NCBI GenBank assembly: GCA_035415815.1
Contig: DAOOGR010000039.1
Location: 1 to 16,193, forward strand
Direction: 5' to 3'
Source: Rectinema sp003452735
GTDB taxonomy: Bacteria > Spirochaetota > Spirochaetia > Treponematales > Rectinemataceae
DNA length: 16,193 nt
Positions 6,553 to 15,150 of the stretch are shown in pieces. A model generated the notes under the pieces. The model had not been told where the DNA came from. It saw nothing but the letters and a program-made list of their open reading frames with translations, and did not search any database. The translations under genes and the position numbers were made by a program. Each line of letters starts with the position of its first letter. Position 1 is the stretch's first letter.

Positions 6553-7911
6553 ATGAAAATCGTACTTATTGGCGCTGGCAGCGCACAGTTCGGATTCGGT
6601 ACTCTAGGCGATATTTTTTCGAGCAGCTTACTCAAAGGTTCTCATATTGCTCTCGTAGATATCGATGGAGAGACTCTTAGCCGCGTTTATAAAGCCGCAC
6701 AGACCTTTGTCGAGGCTCATTGCCTGGATTTTACACTGTCGGCGCACACAGTTCGAAGAGAGGCTCTTAAGGGCGCGGATTTTGTCGTTATCTCCATCGA
6801 AGTTGGCAACCGCTTCGAGCTCTGGGATCAAGATTGGATGATCCCCTTGCAGTATGGCATACCTCAGGTCTATGGCGAGAATGGCGGCGCAGGCGGGCTT
6901 TTTCATGCACTCCGAATCGTGCCACCTATTCTCGATATTTGTCAGGATTGTACAGAGCTCTGTCCCAATGCTACCATCTTCAATTTCTCCAATCCGATGA
7001 CTTCGATAACAACAACAGTCCTGCGAAAATTCCCACAGCTTAAGTTCATCGGACTATGCCATGAAATAGCCTCGCTCGCGCGCTATATCCCGCCAATGCT
7101 CGGTGTCCCTCTTGATAAGCTAGAACTCAGAGCTGCTGGACTCAACCATTTCAGCGTCCTAGTATCTGCTCGCTATCGCGACACAGGAGATGATGCCTAT
7201 CCCGAAATACTTGCCAAAGCGCCAGACTTTTTCGAAAGAATGATTGGTTATTCAGATATACTGGAATACATACAGGAGACTGGAAATATACCTAAAACCG
7301 AAGGCGAAACGGATTTGCCCAATATTGGTCGTACTGTTTCGTCGAGGCATTGGGCCGACAGAAGGCTCTTCCGACAAATCTTGGAGCGTTTCCATCTTCT
7401 GCCTATCACCTCCGACAGCCATATTGGAGAATATATCCCCTGGGCTCACGATGTCGCGGACAATAAGGGAATACTCGATTTCTATTTGCTGTATCGCAGC
7501 TCCTTGAGTATGCTCGAGCCAAAGATCGAGCTCAAGGTTAAAGAGCGCTTGGTACCTATTATAGAAGGTATACTCCAAGACTCGGGCTACGAAGAAGCAG
7601 CTGTCAATATTATGAACAATGGGCTCATTCCAAGCTTGCCCCAAAATGTAACTGTGGAAGTACCTGCGCTTGTGCATAGAAAGGGCTTAGAAGGTGTAGC
7701 ATTTCCCAATTATCCGAGAGCTTTTGCAGCTCTCCTGCGCAATTACACTGGCGTCTACGATCTCACCGCAGAAGCGATTCTCCATAAAAGCAAAGACCTC
7801 GTAATTCAAGCCCTTCTGGTCAATCCAGTTGTACCGATCTGCGAACGAGTGCCAGAGTTAGTGGATGTGATGATTGCGCGACAGGCACAATGGCTTGGAT
7901 ATCTGCGATAA
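6553..7911 (+). CDS. GH4-family glycosidase (alpha-glucosidase/galactosidase-like, NAD- and metal-dependent)
   Basis: Family GH4 hydrolase, 452 residues from the ATG at 6553. An earlier in-frame ATG at 6493 is rejected because GGAGGA sits eight bases before 6553 and the Rossmann strand 'MKIVLIGAGSAQFG' then opens the protein, as in the family. GH4 enzymes use NAD+ and a divalent metal in an oxidation-elimination mechanism. Visible landmarks are the NAD loop GAGS (residues 7-10), 'NFSNPMT' with Asn147, 'GLCHEI' with Cys169/His170 as metal-site residues, and 'GLNHF' with His199. The CHE[IV] form of the metal motif is associated with alpha-glucosidase-type members, while MelA galactosidases have CHSV and phospho-glucosidases CN. 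The exact sugar is therefore only suggested. It stands alone, without transporter, PTS permease or regulator next to it. Confidence 0.9.
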   Translation: MKIVLIGAGSAQFGFGTLGDIFSSSLLKGSHIALVDIDGETLSRVYKAAQTFVEAHCLDFTLSAHTVRREALKGADFVVISIEVGNRFELWDQDWMIPLQYGIPQVYGENGGAGGLFHALRIVPPILDICQDCTELCPNATIFNFSNPMTSITTTVLRKFPQLKFIGLCHEIASLARYIPPMLGVPLDKLELRAAGLNHFSVLVSARYRDTGDDAYPEILAKAPDFFERMIGYSDILEYIQETGNIPKTEGETDLPNIGRTVSSRHWADRRLFRQILERFHLLPITSDSHIGEYIPWAHDVADNKGILDFYLLYRSSLSMLEPKIELKVKERLVPIIEGILQDSGYEEAAVNIMNNGLIPSLPQNVTVEVPALVHRKGLEGVAFPNYPRAFAALLRNYTGVYDLTAEAILHKSKDLVIQALLVNPVVPICERVPELVDVMIARQAQWLGYLR

Positions 7912-8024
7912 GAAACTTTTTATGGAATGCCATACCCCTTTAAGTTATTTGAGTATGCGGATAATCTATGGGGCTATGTTCTTCCTCGAAATAGAGAAAT
8001 AACAAGAAAGGTGGTCTGTGCGAT

Positions 8025-9431
8025 TTGGAAGATGTTCAACACGAAAGCGTATATGTAGCTCCAGCCCACGATGCAGCGAGAATAGAAGTATTCCGTAGTG
8101 CTTCGATTCCATCGGCGGTGGCCAATCTTGCCATACCAACCGTAATAAGTCAGCTCGTGACAATGATCTACAATGTCACCGATACTTTCTTCGTCGGCCA
8201 ACTGGGCGACCCGAGAAAGGTGGCTGCGGTCTCGCTCGTCATGCCTGCCTATACAATGTTGACGGCTATTGCAAATCTCTTCGGAGTCGGTGGCAGTAGC
8301 GTCATTTCTAGATTTCTAGGTTCGGGCCAACCCGCCAAAGCCAAACAGACCTCTAGCTTTTGCTTGATTTCTGCTATTTTCGTGGCCGCTATCTTTTCGA
8401 TACTAGCCTTTATCTTTCAGAGGCCATTGCTCCTGCTCCTGGGAGCTAACCACGAGACCTACGATTTTGCGAGCAATTATATAATATGGGTTTTGGTAAT
8501 CGGTGGCATACCGACTGTAATGGGCATGCTTTTTGGACACCTGGTGCGCTCCGAAGGAGGCGCAAGACAAGCGAGCATTGGAATGTCCTTTGGAGGCATC
8601 CTCAATATAATTTTGGATCCAATATTCATCTTTACGCTTGGCCTTGAGGTGAAAGGCGCGGCTATCGCCACTATGATATCGAATTGCGCGGCTGTATGCT
8701 ATTTCCTCGTGTATCTTGCCCACAAGAAAGGCAAAACCATCATCTCCTTTGTTCCACGTAAGCTAGACCAAGAATTCAGTATTGCAGCAAAAGTGGTATC
8801 TGTCGGATTGCCGGCATCTCTACAGAATATTCTATCCCTTACTTCCAACACGGTTCTCAACAACCTTACTGCAAAGTATGGTTCCGCCGCCCTTGCCGCA
8901 ATCGGAATTGCAAAAAAGATCGATATGTTGCCTATGAATGTGACGATGGGAATCTCTCAAGGTGTACTTCCTTTTATAGGATATAATTATGGCGCAAAGA
9001 GATACGATAGAGTGCACGAGGTTAATAAATTTACACGAATCGTGGCCGTTTGCTTTTCTCTATTCTGTATACTTATATTTGAACTTTTTGCAGAACCTAT
9101 TGTAAGGCTCTTCATTAATGATCCGGAGACCGTAAGGCTGGGCGCAAGTTTTTTACGAATTCTCTGCCTTATGACGCCCATGATGGCGATAAGCTACCTA
9201 ATTACGACTATGTTCCAGGCGACAGGTCAAGGCAAACGAGCTCTCACAATATCGGTATTCCGCAAAACGACTATCGATGTGCCGCTCATGTTTCTTATGG
9301 ATCGGCTCATCCCTCTATATGGCCTTATGACAGTACAACCGATTGTCGACACACTGTCGGTTGGCCTTGCCTTTGCGCTTTATCGGGATTTTTCAAAAAA
9401 GCTGGATGCCCAGACCGATCAAGAGAAATAG
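8025..9431 (+). CDS. MATE-family multidrug/metabolite efflux transporter
   Basis: Twelve-helix MATE exporter, 468 residues, of the NorM/MepA type, exchanging Na+ or H+ for cationic drugs or metabolites. The first helix region 'NLAIPTVISQLVTMIYNVTDTFFVGQLG' is the family signature. 'FGVGGSSVISRFLGSGQPAKAKQ' and, in the second half, 'ALAAIGIAKKIDMLPMNVTMGISQGVLPFIGYNYGA' mark the two related six-helix lobes and resemble MepA-type sequences. The start is TTG at 8025, with AAAGGTGG about ten bases upstream. No in-frame ATG or GTG lies between it and the first membrane helix except a GTG at residue 34, which would cut into conserved sequence. Its substrate cannot be told from sequence. It is 113 bp after the GH4 gene and 65 bp before the AEC carrier, all on the same strand. 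Confidence 0.93.
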   Translation: MEDVQHESVYVAPAHDAARIEVFRSASIPSAVANLAIPTVISQLVTMIYNVTDTFFVGQLGDPRKVAAVSLVMPAYTMLTAIANLFGVGGSSVISRFLGSGQPAKAKQTSSFCLISAIFVAAIFSILAFIFQRPLLLLLGANHETYDFASNYIIWVLVIGGIPTVMGMLFGHLVRSEGGARQASIGMSFGGILNIILDPIFIFTLGLEVKGAAIATMISNCAAVCYFLVYLAHKKGKTIISFVPRKLDQEFSIAAKVVSVGLPASLQNILSLTSNTVLNNLTAKYGSAALAAIGIAKKIDMLPMNVTMGISQGVLPFIGYNYGAKRYDRVHEVNKFTRIVAVCFSLFCILIFELFAEPIVRLFINDPETVRLGASFLRILCLMTPMMAISYLITTMFQATGQGKRALTISVFRKTTIDVPLMFLMDRLIPLYGLMTVQPIVDTLSVGLAFALYRDFSKKLDAQTDQEK

Positions 9432-9496
9432 TATGGATTATGATACGATTGTCTTAAAAATAGAAAGCAGATAGCGTAAAGAGACGGACAACAACC

Positions 9497-10453
9497 ATGT
9501 TAAATGCTCTCCAAAGCGTATTCTCCATAATCATAATGATTGCGATTGGATTTGGACTTTCAAAGGCACGATGGTTCGAAGGTGGTGGAAACTCTCTCAT
9601 TTCCCGCCTTGTGGTCAATGTCGCGCTACCGGCTTATATGATATCGAATCTCACGGGAGGATATGACAAACCAACACTACTCTCGATGCTGCCTGGCCTA
9701 GTTATACCTTTTGGCGTTATGATCGCAAGCTACCTCATCGCCATAATGGTAGGCAAAATCCTCAAGGTAAAAGAGGACAGAAAAGGCACATTTCGCTCGA
9801 TGTTTGCGTTATCGAATTCTATATTCATAGGGCTGCCGGTCAATCTTTTGCTCTTTGGGGATAAAAGCCTACCCTATGCACTCCTCTACTATATAGCTAA
9901 CACAACACTCTTTTGGACCATAGGAGTATATGGCATTTCAATGGATGGTGCGGTACGCAATAGGAGCCCAATGCCCTCACTTGTCTCGCTATCGGGGCTA
10001 AAACGCATACTTTCACCTCCTCTCATAGGCTTCTTGATTGCGATATTCTTTATCTTGGTGGGAATAACACTTCCGAAGTCCATTATGGATACCTGCAAAT
10101 ACCTGGGCAATATGACTACGCCTCTTTCAATGCTGTTCATTGGTATTGTTATTGCGCGAGTAGACTGGAAAAAGTTGAAGTTCGAAAAAGATTTTATAGC
10201 GGTGCTCGCTGGGCGATTTTTGATAACGCCCACATTAATGTTTATGGTTGTCAGGAGCCTCGATATGCCGCTTCTCATGAAGGAAGTATTTGTGATGCAG
10301 GCCTCGATGCCAGCCATGACCCAGACACCTATCCTTGCAGAAACTTATAAATCCGATTCCGAGTATGCAGCCATCGGAACATCGCTGACTACTGTCGCAT
10401 CGATGATCACGATTCCTCTCTATATGAGCCTCATGGCGGTCATCTTCGATTGA
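9497..10453 (+). CDS. AEC-family (auxin efflux carrier-like) permease
   Basis: Membrane carrier of the AEC family in the bile/arsenite/riboflavin transporter superfamily, 318 residues, close to the usual ~310. It shows about ten hydrophobic segments in two halves. The N-terminal 'IGFGLSKARWFEGGGNSLISRLVVNVALPAYMISNL' block, 'ALSNSIFIGLPVNLLLFGD' in the first half and 'MQASMPAMTQTPILAETYKSD' in the second are characteristic. Bacterial members move organic acids such as malate or malonate, or other anions, but the substrate is not readable here. The ATG has only a weak purine stretch (AGAGACGGA) before it. It is 65 bp after the MATE gene on the same strand and may be co-transcribed with it. A 140-bp AT-rich spacer separates it from carA. 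Confidence 0.9.
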   Translation: MLNALQSVFSIIIMIAIGFGLSKARWFEGGGNSLISRLVVNVALPAYMISNLTGGYDKPTLLSMLPGLVIPFGVMIASYLIAIMVGKILKVKEDRKGTFRSMFALSNSIFIGLPVNLLLFGDKSLPYALLYYIANTTLFWTIGVYGISMDGAVRNRSPMPSLVSLSGLKRILSPPLIGFLIAIFFILVGITLPKSIMDTCKYLGNMTTPLSMLFIGIVIARVDWKKLKFEKDFIAVLAGRFLITPTLMFMVVRSLDMPLLMKEVFVMQASMPAMTQTPILAETYKSDSEYAAIGTSLTTVASMITIPLYMSLMAVIFD

Positions 10454-10520
10454 CTATTGCGATGGATATATTATTCTACATTATTTTTGTATATTTATCC
10501 TATTTTTATGCATATAGTCC

Positions 10521-10549
10521 TTGAAATATTCATAATTTTTGGATAAAGT
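10521..10549 (+). promoter_or_regulatory. Putative sigma-70-type promoter of carAB
   Basis: TTGAAA (10521-10526, five of six) and TAAAGT (10544-10549, four of six) lie 17 bases apart in an AT-rich spacer. The predicted leader is about 35-40 nt, too short for a PyrR-type or peptide attenuator, and no terminator hairpin is visible in it. Confidence 0.5.
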
Positions 10550-10552
10550 CGC

Positions 10553-10590
10553 AAAAAGCTTGTAAAAAGCTAACAAGGAAGCAAGGAAGC
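10553..10590 (+). repeat. Paired short direct repeats in the carA leader
   Basis: AAAAAGCT occurs at 10553-10560 and 10564-10571. A perfect tandem AAGGAAGC then occupies 10575-10582 and 10583-10590. The second AAGGA is well placed as ribosome binding site for the ATG at 10594, and the first duplicates it eight bases upstream. Confidence 0.65.
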
Positions 10591-10593
10591 TCT

Positions 10594-11781
10594 ATGCCCG
10601 TACATTTCAAATCAGCATGCCTTGTGCTCGAAGATGGTTCAATATTCGAAGGATATTCGATCGGTGCTGATACCTCCGAAGAAGGCGAGGTTGTATTTAC
10701 GACAGGAATGGTCGGTTACAATCAGTCTTTGACAGACCCTTCGTATTGTGGACAGATTCTTGTGTTCGCTTATCCGCTTATAGGAAACCATGGGGTGCCT
10801 CGCCTGCGCACCAATGCCCTTGGCATTCCTATCGATTTCGAGTCCGATAAAATTCAAGTCGGTGCCGTTGTGGTCGCAGAGGCTTCTTCCGAACCAAGCC
10901 ATTACAGCGCAGAACGGTCTTTCTCTAGATGGCTCAAAGAGGAGAATATTCCTGGAATTGCAGGAATCGACACAAGAAGGCTGATTCGCGTTTTGCGCGA
11001 AGAAGGAACTATGTACGGCAAGGTGCTCGTCGAAGGAACTCCGCAGCCTATTAGAGACGAAATCAAGATCAACAACCCAGTCAAACTCGTCTCTCCATCG
11101 AGTCTAAAGAGATATAGACAAGAAGATGCTCAGTCCAAGGATAGCTCACCGAAAAATGAGCTGAAAAAACAAGACTCTATAGTAAATAGCCTAGAGATAA
11201 GCGAAAGACCAACCATTGCGCTTATAGATTGCGGCGCCAAAGCAAGTATTATGCGTATTCTTCTCGATGCCGGAGCCGAAGTGATCAGTATGCCCTGGGA
11301 TTATCCTCTGAACAACATCGAGTATGATGGCCTTTTTCTATCGAATGGGCCAGGAGACCCTAAGGCCTGCACAAAGACTATTGCGCATCTGCGGCATGCG
11401 TTAGGAGAAACACGCCCCATTTTTGGCATCTGCCTAGGAACACAGCTCCTTGCCCTTGCTGCAGGGGCCGATACCTATAAGCTAAAATATGGCCACCGCG
11501 GCCAGAATCAGCCTGCCATCGATACGAGAAGCGGGCGCTGCTATATAACAAGCCAGAATCATGGTTATGCAGTGCTTGAAGATTCCCTGCCACCGGGCTG
11601 GGAACCCTGGTTCTTGAATGGAAATGATGGCACAATCGAGGGCATCCGAGCTTCAAATGCACCTTTTCGGGCCGTGCAATTCCATCCTGAAGGCTGCCCA
11701 GGTCCGCGAGATACTCAATTCCTTATTGAAGAATTCCTCCATGAAGTAGCTGAGGCAAAAAGGCAAAAGAGGCAAGCATGA
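10594..11781 (+). CDS. carA: Carbamoyl-phosphate synthase small (glutaminase) subunit
   Basis: Class I glutamine amidotransferase subunit, 395 residues, which hydrolyses glutamine and passes ammonia to CarB. The N-terminal domain (about 1-150) has the signature 'SLTDPSYCGQI...YPLIGNHGVP'. The GATase domain (about 205-385) has 'LSNGPGDP', the nucleophile Cys280 in 'FGICLGTQLL', and His364/Glu366 in 'VQFHPE', completing the triad. Residues ~168-205 form a Lys/Ser/Glu-rich linker. The sequence around 'YKLKYGHRGQNQP' and 'CYITSQNHGYAV' matches the Bacteroidetes-type CarA. Unusually, residue 283 is Thr where His (or Asn in the Bacteroidetes type, from memory) is normal in GIC-x-G-[HN]-Q. The start has AAGGA seven nt upstream. 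The stop overlaps the carB start as ATGA. Confidence 0.97.
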   Translation: MPVHFKSACLVLEDGSIFEGYSIGADTSEEGEVVFTTGMVGYNQSLTDPSYCGQILVFAYPLIGNHGVPRLRTNALGIPIDFESDKIQVGAVVVAEASSEPSHYSAERSFSRWLKEENIPGIAGIDTRRLIRVLREEGTMYGKVLVEGTPQPIRDEIKINNPVKLVSPSSLKRYRQEDAQSKDSSPKNELKKQDSIVNSLEISERPTIALIDCGAKASIMRILLDAGAEVISMPWDYPLNNIEYDGLFLSNGPGDPKACTKTIAHLRHALGETRPIFGICLGTQLLALAAGADTYKLKYGHRGQNQPAIDTRSGRCYITSQNHGYAVLEDSLPPGWEPWFLNGNDGTIEGIRASNAPFRAVQFHPEGCPGPRDTQFLIEEFLHEVAEAKRQKRQA

Positions 11782-14700
11782 TGAAAAAAGTCCTGGTGCT
11801 TGGCTCAGGCGGCCTCAAGATTGGCCAAGCGGGCGAGTTCGACTATTCGGGATCGCAGGCGCTCAAGGCTCTCCGAGAAGAAAACATCTTTACAATCCTT
11901 ATCAATCCCAACATCGCCACCAACCAAACCAGCGAAGGCGTCGCAGATGCCACCTATTTCTTACCCCTCACTCCCGAATTTGTCGCACAAGTCATCGAAA
12001 AAGAGAGGCCTGATGGGATACTACTATCTTTTGGTGGTCAGACGGCCCTCAACTGCGGGCTAGCGCTGCACAAAGCCGGCATTCTCTATAAGTACGCTGT
12101 AGACGTACTTGGTACACCGATTAAAGCAATCGAGCTAACCGAAGATCGCGAGCTCTTCGCTAATCATCTGCGACAACTAGGACTCAAGACGCCGGAGAGC
12201 AAGGCAGCTACGAATATCGAAGAAGCGCTCGTATGTGGCGGCACCATAGGATACCCTGTAATGCTCAGGGCAGGCTTTGCACTTGGCGGCGCTGGCTCCG
12301 GACTATGCAAGAACGAAAAAGAGCTTCGAGCACGAGCAGAAGAAGCCCTTGCCCTTTCTCCGCAGGTGCTTATCGAAGAATGGCTCGGTGGTTGGAAGGA
12401 AATCGAATACGAGATCGTGCGAGACAAGGCGGACAACTGTATTGCGATCTGTAACATGGAGAACATCGATCCACTGGGCATTCACACCGGCGAAAGCATC
12501 GTCGTGGCTCCCTCGCAGACTTTGACCGACAGGGAATACCACGACCTCAGAAGCATAGCCCTCAAGCTTGTGAGGAGCTTGGGGATTATAGGTGAATGCA
12601 ATATCCAATACGCCTTGGATCCGCATTCTGGCGACTATCGCATAATCGAGGTCAACGCTCGACTTTCGCGCAGCTCAGCTCTCGCCTCCAAAGCGACAGG
12701 TTACCCCTTGGCCTATGTAGCCGCAAAACTCGCGCTCGGCTTTTGCCTAACCGATCTGCGCAATAAGATAACGGGGGTCACAACGGCTTGCTTCGAGCCC
12801 GCCCTCGATTACTGTGTCATAAAAATGCCGCGCTGGGATCTCGCAAAATTCAAGGAAGTGGACAAACACATCGGCAGCGAGATGAAGTCCGTAGGGGAAG
12901 TGATGGCCATCGGCCGTAGCTTCGAGGAGGCGCTCCAGAAGGCTATTCGCATGACAAGCGCAAGCCAGTTCGGTCTACAGAGCGATGGAAACCAAACAGC
13001 TATAGCATCAAACAGGCTTCGTGCTTCGCTCTCCAAGCCTACAGACAAAAGGCTTTTTGCAGTGTATCAAGCTCTTGAGGAAGGCTGGAGCGTGCAAAAA
13101 ATCAATAGGCTCACCGGTATCGATCCCTGGTTCATTGGTAAAATCGATTCTATAAGACAATGCGAATTCGAAATGCGCAAGGTGTCACAAACAGCCAGAC
13201 AAGCTCGGGTTGCATCGTCCGCGATAAAACTCGATGACAAGATCGCCACAATACTTGTGCGCGCAAAGCGCCTTGGTTTTTCGGATGCAGGAATTGCTCA
13301 CATCTTTGGCATTCACGAACTCGAAGTGCGGCATTGGCGTCAGATTCTTGGACTGCGGCCTTCGGTGCGTCAAATTGATACCCTGGCCGCAGAATACCCT
13401 GCCCAAACGAATTATCTCTATGTTACCTACGCTCATTCATTTGCATCAAAATCCTTATCGCGCAATTCGGTTATCGCTCCATCCGATGACGTAAAACCAT
13501 CACATGGAAGCATCCTTGTCATAGGAAGCGGTCCCTACCACATAGGCTCCAGCGTCGAATTCGATTGGTGTGCGGTCAGCGCCGTCGAGACATGCCGTAC
13601 TCTTGGCCAGTCTACGATTATGGTCAACTGTAACCCCGAGACCGTGAGCACCGACTACGATATCTGCGATAGGCTATATTTCGAGGAGCTGAACTTCGAG
13701 CGCATCATGGATATCTACGAATTCGAAGAGCCATCTGGAATACTACTCTCCATGGGTGGGCAGATCGCCAATAATCTGGCCCTGCCTCTATTCGATGCTG
13801 GTGCGCTAATTCTCGGCACATCGCCACAGAACATCGACAAAGCAGAAGATAGACACAAGTTCTCTTCGCTCCTAGACGAGCTTGGCATAGAACAGCCGGC
13901 TTGGAGCGAGCTAACCACCGACGAGGAGGCAATTGCCTTTGCACGATCGGTTGGCTACCCCGTCTTAGTGAGGCCGAGCTATGTGCTCTCCGGCGCTGCC
14001 ATGAATGTAGCTTGGGACGACAAGAGCCTTGCGACCTTCCTAGGACTCGCTGTAGACATCTCCCAGGAGCATCCGGTCGTCATCTCTAAATTCATAGAGC
14101 ACGCTAAAGAAATCGAAATCGATGCGGTTGCGAAGCACGGAAAGCTATTATACCATGCCATAACCGAACATCTCGAAAATGCCGGCGTACATTCGGGCGA
14201 TGCCACCGTTGTATTCCCAGCACAGCGACTCTATGTCGAAACGGTGCGAAAAATTATCCGAATAACCGAAAAAATCGCGATCGCCCTCAACATCACCGGT
14301 CCTTTCAACATCCAATTCGTCGCAAAGCAGAACCGCGTAATGGTCATAGAATGTAATCTAAGAGCGAGCAGATCCTTCCCCTTCTGTTCTAAGATCTCAC
14401 GTATAAACATGATAGACCTGGCGACGCGGTCTATGTTAGGTCAAGCAGTACAGGCGCCACCGAACGCGCTATACGACCAGCCTTGGGTCGGAGTCAAGGC
14501 AGCACAATTCAGTTTTGCTCGCCTCCATGGTGCGGACCCCGTGCTCGGCGTGGAGATGACTTCGACCGGAGAAGTGGGCTGCATAGGTAGCGAACTAGAT
14601 GATGCTTTTATGAAGGCGATGGTCTCGGTTGGCTATTCACCCAGAGTCAAGAAGCTGCTTTTGTCGACAGGCCCGCTCGAAGACAAACTCGATTTCCTCG

Positions 14701-15050
14701 AGAGCGCACAGAAACTAGTCGAAATGGACTGCACCCTCTACGCATCACACGGCACGGCTCAGTTTCTCAAGAAATACGGCATAGAAGTGCAGACACTCCA
14801 CTGGCCACTCGAGAACGCAGAGCCAAACATACTTACTCTAATGCGCAGCCATGTCTTCGACCTCGTGATCAATATCCCAAAAAACAACAGAAAACACGAA
14901 CTTCAAAACGACTACCTCATTCGCAGAATGGCCATAGACCTCAATATTCCACTCTTTACGAATATCAAGACTGCACGTCAGTATATCGAGTCGCTCGCAT
15001 ATTCGAAAAATCATGGTATAGAAATAAAGCCCTGGGAAGAATATCGATAA
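11778..15050 (+). CDS. carB: Carbamoyl-phosphate synthase large subunit, CAD-like type
   Basis: Synthetase subunit making carbamoyl phosphate from bicarbonate, ammonia and two ATP for pyrimidine and arginine synthesis; 1090 residues, full length. The first ATP-grasp half (about 1-400) opens 'VLVLGSGGLKIGQAGEFDYSG' and holds 'HTGESIVVAPSQTL' and 'IEVNARLSRSSALASKATGYPLA'. An oligomerisation region (about 400-570) follows. The second half (about 577-945) has 'GSSVEFDWC', 'NPETVSTDYDICDRLYF', 'VRPSYVLSGAAMNV' and 'IECNLRASRSFPF'. An MGS-like allosteric domain (about 955-1090) ends the protein. The 'GGLKIGQAGEFDYSGSQALKALREENI' and 'AEYPAQTNYLYVTY' segments place it with the CAD/Bacteroidetes-type enzymes rather than the E. 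coli type; that is from memory of the families. Start ATG overlaps the carA stop; a second ATG follows immediately. Confidence 0.97.
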   Translation: MMKKVLVLGSGGLKIGQAGEFDYSGSQALKALREENIFTILINPNIATNQTSEGVADATYFLPLTPEFVAQVIEKERPDGILLSFGGQTALNCGLALHKAGILYKYAVDVLGTPIKAIELTEDRELFANHLRQLGLKTPESKAATNIEEALVCGGTIGYPVMLRAGFALGGAGSGLCKNEKELRARAEEALALSPQVLIEEWLGGWKEIEYEIVRDKADNCIAICNMENIDPLGIHTGESIVVAPSQTLTDREYHDLRSIALKLVRSLGIIGECNIQYALDPHSGDYRIIEVNARLSRSSALASKATGYPLAYVAAKLALGFCLTDLRNKITGVTTACFEPALDYCVIKMPRWDLAKFKEVDKHIGSEMKSVGEVMAIGRSFEEALQKAIRMTSASQFGLQSDGNQTAIASNRLRASLSKPTDKRLFAVYQALEEGWSVQKINRLTGIDPWFIGKIDSIRQCEFEMRKVSQTARQARVASSAIKLDDKIATILVRAKRLGFSDAGIAHIFGIHELEVRHWRQILGLRPSVRQIDTLAAEYPAQTNYLYVTYAHSFASKSLSRNSVIAPSDDVKPSHGSILVIGSGPYHIGSSVEFDWCAVSAVETCRTLGQSTIMVNCNPETVSTDYDICDRLYFEELNFERIMDIYEFEEPSGILLSMGGQIANNLALPLFDAGALILGTSPQNIDKAEDRHKFSSLLDELGIEQPAWSELTTDEEAIAFARSVGYPVLVRPSYVLSGAAMNVAWDDKSLATFLGLAVDISQEHPVVISKFIEHAKEIEIDAVAKHGKLLYHAITEHLENAGVHSGDATVVFPAQRLYVETVRKIIRITEKIAIALNITGPFNIQFVAKQNRVMVIECNLRASRSFPFCSKISRINMIDLATRSMLGQAVQAPPNALYDQPWVGVKAAQFSFARLHGADPVLGVEMTSTGEVGCIGSELDDAFMKAMVSVGYSPRVKKLLLSTGPLEDKLDFLESAQKLVEMDCTLYASHGTAQFLKKYGIEVQTLHWPLENAEPNILTLMRSHVFDLVINIPKNNRKHELQNDYLIRRMAIDLNIPLFTNIKTARQYIESLAYSKNHGIEIKPWEEYR

Positions 15051-15150
15051 ATAGCTGCAAATAGTTGCCTGAAAAATCATGAGCAGATTGCGAAGAAGGT
15101 CGGCTTTAGACGAATCGTGAGAAAATTGCGGGGAGCGCCGAATAGCTACC

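Noticed and set aside
7921..7934. TATGG-AATG-CCATA hairpin after the GH4 gene as a terminator
   Set aside because: The stem is only five weak base pairs and is followed by CCCCTTT, not a T-run.
7912..8024. Promoter for the MATE gene around GATAAT (7960-7965)
   Set aside because: The -10-like box has no acceptable -35 partner at 15-19 bases; transcription could equally come through from the GH4 gene.
10463..10507. AT-rich imperfect inverted repeat after the AEC gene as a terminator
   Set aside because: Only about five outer pairs (GGATA/TATCC) hold; the rest is low-complexity AT sequence with no stable GC stem.
15051..15150. Possible bidirectional terminator between carB and azlD
   Set aside because: Only a four-pair stem (GCAA-ATAG-TTGC) and scattered GC words are present; neither strand shows a stem followed by a T-run.
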